Shown here in pieces: positions 43,601 to 55,600 of a DNA stretch of 64,000 nt. The notes below the pieces were generated by a model, which was not told the DNA's origin, searched no databases, and saw only the letters and a list, made by a program, of their open reading frames with translations. Each line of letters opens with the position of its first letter. Position 1 is the stretch's first letter. The DNA comes from Romanomermis culicivorax (Eukaryota; Nematoda; Enoplea; Mermithida; Mermithidae): contig CAWUHX010000523.1 in the NCBI GenBank assembly GCA_963922205.1, positions 20,515 through 84,514 of the forward strand. Direction: 5' to 3'. Position numbers and translations under genes: made by a program.

Positions 43601-46600
43601 AGAAAATCGAATTTTAAAAATTAAAAGAAAAGAAAGAAACAACAAACAAAAAAATTCAAAGAAAATTGAAATCAAAGAATTATATAATGGAAAAAAGTAA
43701 AAAAAAGAAAGAAACAAAAAAAAGAAAAAATAAAAAAAATTGAAAAAAAGAAAATCAAAGTTAAAATTTTATGAAAAAAGACAAAAAAAGAAGAGAAACA
43801 AACAAAAAAAATTAAAAAATAAATAAAAAAAAAAATTTCAAAAAAGGGTTTAAAAAAAACCAATTTACCGTCCAATAAACGGGCGATTTTTCCAAAAATA
43901 ACGTCGTCGATCCGCTGACGGCGCCGCCTGGCGACAAATTATTATTATTGAACGTCGTCGACGACGACGTCGACGGAAAATCGCTAGAATGTTGTTGTTG
44001 TTGTTGAACTATAGCCGATAACGGCGTTTCCGTCGAATAACGTCGTTGGGGACTTTGGCTATCCGACGGAACGGATACGGGTCGAACGACGACTACTTAA
44101 AAAAATATAAGCAGGTACAAAAAAATATAGCTACAGTATACCAAAGTTTACTGTAGAAGTTTCTAAAAAAATTTTAATGACTACGAAAAATGAGCAGGTA
44201 AGAGTTAGAGTTACAGTAAACCCCAATTTCCGTCGGCTTACTGTAGTTCACCCAGAGACGACTACTAAAAAGATAAGCAGGTACAAAGAGGAACTACAGC
44301 TACAGTAAACCCAGTTTACTGTAGAAATTTGAAAAAAATGAGTAGGTAAAAATAAAGTTACACTGAACTAAAGTTTACTGTAGAAATTGGGAAAAAATCA
44401 GGTACAAGAGGAAATCTTAGTTACAGTAAACCTGGGTTTACTGTAGAAATTTTCAAAAAATGAGTGAGTAAAAAACGTTACAGTGAGCACAATTTCCGTC
44501 GCGTTACTGTAACTACTCACCCGACGACGACGGGGGCGGCGGCATCATCGGCGTCGTTTTCCCGTCACGTCGACGTTTTTTCTTTCCGCCCGACATCGAC
44601 GTGCGACGTTTTTTCGTCGATTTATAACACGCTTTACTACAAAAATCGGCGTTTTTACGATACCAACCGACGACGGAAGCGTCGGCGGCGGAAGCGTTTT
44701 CCGTCGACGGCAATTTTTTCGAACAACCGCGGCAAGCGGAAGACGTCGCGGCGCCGACGTTTTCCGTCGGCGATTTGACGGGCGACGACGCTTCTTTTTT
44801 GGGCGAAATTAACGGGCGGCAACGTTTTTCCGACGTAGAAATCGTCGGCGATAATAAATCTGAAAAAATTTACAAAAAATGAATAAACAAAAAAAAAATA
44901 AAATTAACAAGCATGTAATAAAAAAAACCGAAAAAAACTAAAAAAAACCAAAAATACAAAGAGAAATCAGAAAAAATACAACAAAAAAACAAAAAATACA
45001 ATGAAAAACAAACAAAATATAAAAAACCGAAAAATACAATATAAAACAGAATAAAATAAAATAAAGAACAGAGAAAATAAAATACAAAAAACAAACAAAA
45101 AATACAATAAAAATTAAAATTAAAATACAGAAAAAATAAATCTAAAAAATTTTTCACAAAAAAGTTAACAAACATGCATAAAAAATTATAGAAAATAAAA
45201 AACGAAAAAACAAAAAAATAAAAAAAAACAACAGAAGAACGAAACTAAGAAAAAATTTTAAAAAACAAACAAAAAACAGCAAAATTTAAAAAAATAAACA
45301 AAAAAATAAAATCACACAAAAGTGTAGAAAATAACAAAATTAGACGAAAGAAACAACGAAACAAATAAAAAGAAAAAATGAAAAAACAACATAAGAGCAA
45401 AAAAAGAAAAAAATTAAAACAACAAACAGAAAACAGCAAAATAAATTCAAATCACACAGAAAAACAAAATGCAATGAAAGAAACACAAAAATAAATTAAA
45501 AGAAAAAAAACAACACAAGAGCGAAAAAAATATAAAAAACAAAAAATAACATAATAAACAAAAAACAACAAAAATTACGCAAAAATGAAGAAAATAACAA
45601 AAAACAAAAAGACAAACAAAACAAGTAAAGAATGAAAATAAATAGACATGAAAATATTAAAATAAAGTAGAAAAAGAAAAGAGAAAAACACATAAATTAT
45701 AGACAAATAAAAAATAAAGTAACAGAAACAAAAAACAATAACATAAGAAAATAAAAAGGACTGAAAGCAAGAAAAAGAAAACAAACAATATTGAAAAATT
45801 AAAAAGTGAAATAAAAAGAAAATAAAGGAAAAAGGAAACAAGCAAAAATATATAAATATAAAAATTGAAGAAAAAAAGCAAGAAAACAAAAAAAAATAAA
45901 ATAAACAAACAAAAAATGACGTAAAACAGAAAAAGAAGACAAACAACAATACACAAAAATAAAGAAATGAAAGAAACAAAAAGAACAAAAACAACACACA
46001 AGAACAAAAAATTTAAGTAAGCAAAAATATATAAAACTAAAAAAATGAAGCAAAAAAACAGAAAGAAAACAAGTAAGAAAATAAAAAACAAAAAAATGAG
46101 CTAAAGAGGAAAAAATAAAGAAGATAAAAAAAATACAATAAAAAATACAAAAAAACCAAAACACATAACCGAAAAAATAAAAAACAGAAAAAATACAATA
46201 AAAGAAAACAAAAAATAGAATAAAAAACAGAGAACATACAAAAACAAAAAAAGGAAAAATACGACGAACAAAATACAATTGAAAAACGAAAAGATATAAT
46301 AAAAAACAATAAAATATAATGAAAAAACCAAAAATATGCAATAAACACAGAAAAAAATCTAGAAAAAAACAAAAAAACAAGAAAAATATACGATAAAAAT
46401 AAAAAAAAATGAATTAAAAACCAAAAATACAAAAAAGATACAATAGAAAGAAGAAAAAATACAACTAAAAACAGCAACATAATACAATTAAAAAACAGAA
46501 AAAATACAAGAAAAACAGAAAAAATACTATTAAGAAAAACAGAAAAATACTATAAAACGCAAAAAAATATAATAAAAAACAAAAAAAACAAAAAAAGGAA

Positions 46601-49600
46601 GTACAATTGAGAAAACAAAAAAAACAAATGAAAAACACGAAAAACTACAAAAAAACAAGGAAAAAATACAAAAAAAGGGGAAAAAATAGAGAAAAAAGAA
46701 TACAATAGAAAACAAAGAAATACAATAAAGAAACAAAAACATTAAAAAACCAAAAAATACAATAAAAAAGCAAAAAAATACAATTTAAAAAACAGAAAAA
46801 AAGCTACAAAAAGACAAAAAACTATAATAACAAAGCAAAAAACAACAAAAAACAAAGAGTACAATTTAAAAAAAAAAACAAAAAAACAATAGAAAAACAA
46901 AAAATACAATAAAAAACCAGAAAATATAGAAAAAACCAAAAAAATACAATTGAAAAACAAAAAAACAAAAGAAAAACAAAAAAACAAAAGAAGAACAATG
47001 ACAAACACGAAAAAATACCAAAAAACATACAAAAATGCAATAAAAAACCAGAAAAAACAAAATATACAATAAAAAAACAGAAAAATACAATAAAAAGTAC
47101 AAAAAGTCCCAAAAAATATAAAAACAATAAAAAAACAGAAAAAATAGAGGAAAAATATAAAGAATACAATAGAAAACAAAGAAGAATAACAAAGTAACAA
47201 AAATATTGAAAAACAAAAAGTACAATAAAAAAACAATAAATACAACAAATAACAGGGAAAATACAATCAAAAAAGAAAAAGATACAATAAAAAACAATAA
47301 AATATAATGAAAAAACCAAAAATATGCAATAAACACAGAAAAAACTCTAAAAAAAAACAAAAAACAAGAAAAAATACGATAAAAATCAAAAAAATATAAT
47401 TAAAAACCAAAAATACAAAAAAGATACAATAGAAAGCAGAAAAAACAAAAAATAAACAGCAAAATATTACAATTAAAAAAACCGAAAAAATACAAAAAAA
47501 ACCAAAAATACAAAAAAGATACAATAGAAAGCAGAAAAACAAAAAATACAATAAAAACAGCAAAATAATACAATTAAAAAAACAGAAAAACTACAAAAAA
47601 TACAATAAAAACAGAGAAAATACAATTAAGAAAAACAGAAAAAATACAATTAAGAAAAACAGAAAAATACTATAAAACGCAAAAAATATAATAAAAAACA
47701 AAAAAAAAACAGGAAGTACAATTAAGAAAACAAAAAAAACAGGAAGTACAATTAAGAAAACAAAAAAACAAATGAAAAACACGAAAAAATACAAAAAAAA
47801 GGAAAAAATACAATATAAAAAGCAGGAAAAATACAATTAAAAAAACAGAAAAAAGCTACAAAAAGGCAAAAAATTATAATAAAAAAGCAAAAAACAACAA
47901 AAAAAAGAGTACAATTCAAAAAACAAAAAAACAAGAGAAAAACAAAAAATACAATAAAAAACCAGAAAATATAGAAAAAACCAAAAAAATACAATTGAAA
48001 AACAAAGAAAACAAAAGAAAAACAATGACAAACACGAAAAATACCAAAAAACAAGCAAAAAATACAAAAAAAACAGAAGAAACAAAATATACAATTAAAA
48101 AAAACAGAAAAATACAATAAAAAGTACAAAAACTCCCAAAAAATGAAAAAATGATAAAAAAGCAGAAAAAATTGAAGAAAAACAAAAAATACAATAGAAA
48201 ACAAAGAAATACAATAAAGAAACAAAAACATTAAAAAACCAAAAAATACAATAAAAAAGCAAAAAAATACAATTAAAAAAAGAGAAAAAATACAATTAAG
48301 AAAAACAGGAAAAAAAACACAAAAAGGCAAAAAACTGTAATAAAAAAGCAAAAAAACAACAAAAAACAAAGAGGACAATTAAAAAAACAAAAAATACAAT
48401 AGAAAAACAAAAAATACAATAAAAAACCAGAAAAAAAACAGAAAATACAATAAAAAACTAGAAGAAACAAAATATACAATAAAAAAAAACAGAAAAATAC
48501 AATAAAAACACAAAAATCGCCAACTTTTCGCCAACGTTTTCGAAACGCCAACCGTCGCCGCCGACGGACTTTCCCGATCGTTGGCCGCAGCTGCAGCCGC
48601 AGCCGACGTCGTCGACGCAGCCGACGACGTTGCCGTCGAGCGTACGGACGACGACGTGGGCGGCGCCGTCGTTGACGCGGACGCCGACGCGCTGGACGAT
48701 GCGGCGAATTCGGGCGTCAAGCGCGGCGGCGCAGCCCAATCGAAATTTAGGCCTGCGGCGGCGGCCGCTGCGGCCGATTGTTGTATGAACGGCGGCAAAT
48801 CGTCGAAAATTAACGGACTTATGGGGAAAGGGTCCAACGATTCTTGGATGACGAAACCGTCGATGAAATGAGTCATAATCTTGAAAAAAAATAGAAAAAA
48901 ATTCAAAAAAAAGAAAAAAGTAAAATAAAAAATTAAAAAAATAAAATGAAAAAAGAAAACAATTAAAAAATCAAAAAAAATAAAATGAAAAAAGAAAACA
49001 ATTAAAAAATCAAAAAGAAAATTGTAAAATGAAAAAAGAAAAAATTAATCTAAAAATATAAAAATTAAAAAAATCAAAAAAAATCAAAAAGTAAAATAAA
49101 AAATTAAAAAAATAAAATGAAAAAAGAAAACAATTAAAAAATCAAAAAATAAATTGTAAAATTAAAAAATTAAAAATTAATAGAAAAATGGAAAAATTAA
49201 AAAAAATCAAAAAAATCAAAAAGTAGAATTAAAAATTAAAAAAGAAAAAATTAATAGAAAAATGGAAAAATTAAAAAAAATCAAAAAAATCAAAAAGTAG
49301 AATTAAAAATTAAAAAAATAAAATGAAAAAAGAAAACAATTAAAAAATCAAAAAGAAAATTGTAAAATTAAAAAAGAAAAAATTAATAGGAAAATTGAAA
49401 AATTAAAAAAATCAAAAAGTAGAATAAAAAATTGAAAAAATAAAATGAAAAAAGAAAACAATTAAAAAATCAAAAATAAAATAGTAAAATGAAAAAAGAA
49501 AAATTAATCGAAAAATAGAAAAAATTAAAAAAAAAGAAAAAAGTAGAATAATAAATTAAAAATTGAAAATGAAAAAAGAAAACGATTAAAAAATCAAAAA

Positions 49601-52600
49601 GAAAATTGTAAAATTAAAAAAGAAAAAATTAATCTAAAAATGGAAAAATTAAAAAAAATCAAAAAAATCAAAAAGTAGAAATAAAAATTAAAAAAATAAA
49701 ATGAAAAAAGAAAACAATTAAAAAACCAAAAAGAAAATTGTAAAATTAAAAAAGAAAAAATTAATAGAAAAATGGAAAAATTAAAAAAATGAAAAAGTAG
49801 AATAAAAAATTAAAAAAATAAAATGAAAAAAGAAAACAATTAAAAAATCAAAAAGAAAATTGTAAAATTAAAAAAGAAAAAATTAATAGAAAAATGGAAA
49901 AATTAAAAAAATCAAAAAGTAGAATAAAAAATTAAAAAAATAAAATGAAAAAAGAAAAAATTAATCGAAAAATGGAAAAATTAAAAAAAATCAAAAAAAA
50001 AAAAAAAGTAGGATAAAAAATTAGAAAAATAAAATGAAAAAAGAAAACAATTAAAAAATCATAAAAGAAAATTGTAAAATGAAAAAAGAAAAAATTAATC
50101 TAAAAATGGAAAAATTAAAAAAAATCAAAAAGTAGAATAAAAAATTCAAAAAATAAAATGAAAAAAGAAAACAATTAAAAAATCAAAAAGAAAATTGTAA
50201 AATTAAAAAAGAAAAAATTAATCTAAAAATGGAAAAATTAAGAATATCAAAAAGTAGAATAAAAAAATAAAATGAAAAAAGAAAACAATTAAAAAATCAA
50301 AAAGAAAATTGTAAAATTAAAAAAGAAAAAATTAATGGAAAAATGGAAAAATAAAAAAAAATCAAAAAGTAGAATAAAAAATTTAAAAAAAATAAAATGA
50401 AAAAAGAAAAAAATTAAAAAATCAAAAAGAAAATTGTAAAATTAAAAAAGAAAAAATTAATAGAAAAATGGAAAAATTAAAAAAAATCAAAAAAAAATCA
50501 AAAAGTAGAATAAAAAATTAGAAAAATAAAATAAAAAAAGAAAACAATTAAAAAATCAAAAAGAAAATTGTAAAATTAAAAAAGAAAAAATTAATGGAAA
50601 AATGGAAAAATAAAAAAAAAATCAAAAAGTAGAATAAAAAATTTAAAAAAAATAAAATGAAAAAAGAAAAAAATTAAAAAATCAAAAAGAAAATTGTAAA
50701 ATTAAAAAAGAAAAAATTAATAGAAAAATGGAAAAATTAAAAAAGAATCAAAAAGTAGAATAAAAAATTAAAAAAATAAAATGAAAAGAGAAAACAATGA
50801 AAAAATCAAAAAAAAATATTAAAATTAGAAAATAAAAAATTAATAGAAAAATGGAAAAATTAAAAAAAATCAGAAAAAGAAAAAAGTAGGATAAAAAATT
50901 AGAAAAATAAAATGAAAAAAGAAAACAATTAAAAAATTAGAAAGAAAATTGTAAAATTAAAAAAGAAAAAATTAATAGAAAAATGGAAAAATTAAAAAAA
51001 ATCAAAAAAAAATCAAAAAGTAGAATAAAAAATTAGAAATAAAATGAAAAAAGAAAACAAAATTAAAAAATCATAAAAGAAAATTGTAAAATTAAAAAAG
51101 AAAAAATTAATCTAAAAATGGAAAAATTAAAAAAAATCAAAAAGTAGAATAAAAAATTCAAAAAATAAAATGAAAAAAGAAAACAATTAAAAAATCAAAA
51201 AGAAAATTGTAAAATTAAAAAAGAAAAAATTAATCTAAAAATGGAAAAATTAAGAATATCAAAAAGTAGAACAAAAAAAAATGAAAAAAGAAAACAATTA
51301 AAAAATCAAAAAGAAAAAATTAATAGAAAAATGGAAAAATTAAAAAAAATCAAAAAGTAGAATAAAAAATTAAAAATGAAAATGAAAAAAAGAAAACAAT
51401 TAAAAAATCAAAAAAGAAAATTGTAAAATTAAAAAAGAAAAAATTAATCTAAAAATGAAAAAATTAAAAAAAATCAAAAAGTAGAATAAAAAATTAAAAA
51501 AACAAAATTAAAAAAGAAAACAATTAAAAAATCAAAAAGAAAATTGTAAAATTAAAAAAGAAAAAATTAATAGAAAAATGGAAAAATTTGAAAAAAATCA
51601 ATGAAAAATTTATAAACAAATTTGCATATTAAAAATATGAATGAAGGAAAACTGATAAAAACTGAAAAAATTAATGAAAAAAACTAAAAATATGAAAAAA
51701 ATTTTAAAAAAATAATAAAAAATATAAAAAATGATTTCGGAAAAAATTGATTGAAAAAATTACAAAAAAAGAAATAATTCAAAAATTCCCAAAAAATGGA
51801 GTAATTCAAAAAAATAATACAAACATTAATTAAAAAATTATTGAAAAAAATTTGAATATTAGAAAATCAATGGAAAAATATTACAAAAAATTTAATTTAA
51901 AAAAATTTAATTTAAAAAAAGGCCAGAAAAAAATTACTAAAAAATTGAAGAAGTTGATGAAAAAATTTAAAAAAATCAAGTCAGAAAAAATTGATTAATT
52001 AAAAAAATTGAACATAAAAAAATTTTTAACGGCAAAAATTAATAAAAAATAAAAAAATCAATGAAAAAAATGAGCTCGGATAAAAATCACTAAAAAAATA
52101 ATAAAATGACGTCATAAAAAATTGATCTAAAAAATTTCAAAAAATAAATAATTTAAAAAATCAATGAAAACAATGAATAAAAAATGGAAAATTTGTTATT
52201 AAATTTAAATATTAAAAAAATAATGAAGGAAAACTGATAAAAAATGAAAAGAACGTCAGAAAAAACTCAATTAAACAAAAATTATAAACAAATGACGTCA
52301 GAAAAATTAATTGAAAAATTAATTTAAAAAATTTAATATGTTAATTAAAAAATCAATATATAAATCAAAAAAGAAAATTAACGAAAAAATGACGTCAAAA
52401 AACATAATTATGATAAATGCAAAAAATTGAAAAAATTAATAAACGAAAATTAAGAGAACAAAAATACCTAATAAATGACGTCAGAAAAAATTAATATAAA
52501 AAATAATGTCAGAAAAAACTTGATAAAAAAATGACGTCAGAAAAAATTTAATTCTAAATAATTAAAGAAAAAATACAGAAAAAAATGTTAATTGAAAAAT

Positions 52601-55600
52601 TAAAAAAATGAAACTCAGAAGAAGTCAATTAAACAAGAATTATGAAAAAATGACGTCGGAAGAAAATTGATCAAAAAATTGAAGATATTATGACGTCAGA
52701 AAGAAATTAATTAAAGAAATTGAAAAAAAACCAAAAAAATGAAATAATTAAAAATCAATGAAAAATAAATAAACAAATTTAAATATTAAATAAACTAATG
52801 AAGAAAAACTGATAAAAAATGAAAAAAATTTATGAAAAAATTTCAATTTAAAAAAATTAATGGAAAAATTACTTAAAAAATGAAAAAAATTAATTCACAA
52901 AAAAATTGATTAGTTAAAAGAAATTAAATATGAAAAAATTAATGGCAAAAACTGATAAAAAATTTAAATTTCTAAAAAATTAAAAATTCAAAGAATTTAA
53001 ATTTTCGAAAAATGAAGAATTTAGAAAATTAAGAATTTAAAAAATTCAAATTTTTAAGAAAATTGAAAAATTTAAATTTAAATTTGAAAAAATTAAGAAT
53101 TTAAAAAATCTAAATTTTTAAAAAATTAAATTTTTCAAAAATTAAGAATTTAAAAATTTTAAATTTTTTTTAATTAAAAAAAAAGTTTCACCTGCGGGGC
53201 GTCGAACATCAACGTACAATCGTTCCTAATTTGATCTACGAACATATCGTGTATTTCTTCTTTAACTTTCTTATCTTTGAAATTGATCGCCGGCGGCAAC
53301 GCGGGCGTCACGGGCGTCGGCGGCAACGCTTTCGGCGCCGCTATCAAAAGACCGGTTGACGCAGCGGCGACGCGTCGCGGTTTTTTGACGCCTACGTTCG
53401 ACGTCGTCGTCTGACGCCGACGTTTTACGCCCGACGTAATTTTACTTTCCGCCGACGTCAACGTCGACGTCGACGGCGGCCTATACATAGCCGGCGGTCC
53501 GCAACCGATGATGATAGGCTGCGGTTGCGGCTGCGGTGCGTCTATTTTAGCTATAAAAAATATATATATTTATAGGAAAAATGAAACGTTGAAAAATTGG
53601 TTTGAAAAAAAAAATTTTTCTGCTGAAGCCACGCCTACTTCGGAATAAAACACCTTTTTTTAACGAAGCCACGCCTACTTAATCATCAATTCATATTGAA
53701 AAAATGTTCCCAATGAAGCCACGCCTACTATACAATGAAACTTCCGTTTAATTGAAGCCACGCCTACTTAATCATTAATTCATATTGAAAAAAATTCCTA
53801 ATGAAGCCACGCCTACTATAGGATAAAACCTTTTTTTAATGAAGCCACGCCTACTTTATCATAAATTCAAGTCGAAAAATTTATACGAAAAATGAAACAC
53901 CGAATTTCGGTTTCAAAAAAAAAAAGTTTTTTCTGATGTAGCCACGCCTACTTTAGAATAAAAGCTTTTTTTAATAAAGCCACGCCCACTTAATCATTTT
54001 GAAAAATTTACATCAAAAACTAAACATCAAATTTTAGTTACAAAAAAATGTTTTCAAAATGAAGCCACGCCCACTTTAGAATGAAATCTTTTTTAATGAA
54101 GCCACGCCTACTTTGTCATCAATTGAAATCGAAAAATTGACATCAAAAATAAAAAACATCGAATTGTGGTCTAAAAAAAAAATTTGCCCTATTTAGCCAC
54201 GCCTACTATAAAATAAAACCTCTTTTCGATGAAGCCACGGATACTTCAGGGTGTAACCTTTGTTTTGATAAAGCCACGCCTACTTCATCATAAATTCGAT
54301 TTCGAAAATTTATAGCAAAAATGAAACATCGAAATTTCGGTTTCAGAAAAAAGGTTTTTCTTAGTGAAGTCACGCCTACATTAAGGTGAAACCTTCGTTT
54401 TGATATAGCCACGCCTACTTGATCATCAATTCAAATTGAAAATTTTACATCAAAATTTTGGTTTCGACAAATGAAAATATTTTTCTCGATAAAACCACGC
54501 CTACTTCCACATTTGTTATAATTGGACAATTTACGTAGAAAAAATTTGTTCTCGACGAAGCCACGCCTCTTTCAGAATAAAAGGTTTGTTTTGATAAAGA
54601 CACGCCCCCTTTAGCGTCGGTTAAAATTGAAAAATTTACATAAAAAATGAAACATCAAAATTTTGGTTCAAGAAATTTGTTTTTTTTCATGAAGCCACGC
54701 CCACTTCATAAATAGTCAATGCTGAAAAATTTACATAAAAAACATCAAAATTTTGTGTTCAAAAAAAAATTTTTTTTTGATGAAGCCACGCCTACTTCAT
54801 CCTTAGTTAAGGCTGAAAATTGAAATTTTGCTTCCAAAAAAATGATTTTTTTCTCGAAGCCACGCCTACTTTGAAAATTATACCGAAAATGAAACATGGA
54901 AAATTCGCTTTGAAAAATTTTTTCTCCAAACAAGGCCCCGCCTACTTTAACATCGATTCCCCGTGAAAAACTGAAACATCAAAATTTTGGTTTCAGATAA
55001 ACGTTTTTTTCCTGACGAAGCCACGCCTACTTCCTGGTTACAAAAATTTGTTCCCCTCGAAGCCACGCCTACTTTAAAATTTATACCAAAAAACGAAACA
55101 AGCCCCGCCTACTTTGATCTTTCGACGGTAAAATCAACGTTTTTTGTAAAATGGGCGTGGCCGTCGGCGGACGATTAGGGAAAATGGACGTCGTGGTCGT
55201 AGTCGTCGTTTTATTGACCGGCGGCTGATTCCTCGGCGTTTCGTTATTATTATTCAAGGGCGGCAAAAAATTCGTCGACGTTTGCGTCAAGGGCGTCGTA
55301 CGTTGAACGGTTTGGTGGTGGGCGGCGCTTAAATTGGGCGTATTATTCACCGCCAAAGCCATCAATTGACCGGTGGCCGTCCGCACCAAAAAATGACCAT
55401 TCCAATTGGGCATAATGGTCGGGTCGTGGTAGGCGGCGCCGGTGTAGGGTCCAACTTGAAGAAAAAGTTTTTTTTTTACAACTAGCCAATCAAAATCAGG
55501 CCATTTTGACGGCTGGCCAATCAAAATTTGACTATTTTAACAACCAGCCAATCAAAATAGGGCGATTTTGACAACTAACCAATCAAAAGTTGATCTTGAA

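Noticed and set aside
44870..48378. Many minus-strand Phe/Cys/Leu frames of 60-208 codons that look like membrane proteins
   Set aside because: They arise from A-rich plus-strand repeats inside ph intron 5 and have no start context, splice logic or domains.
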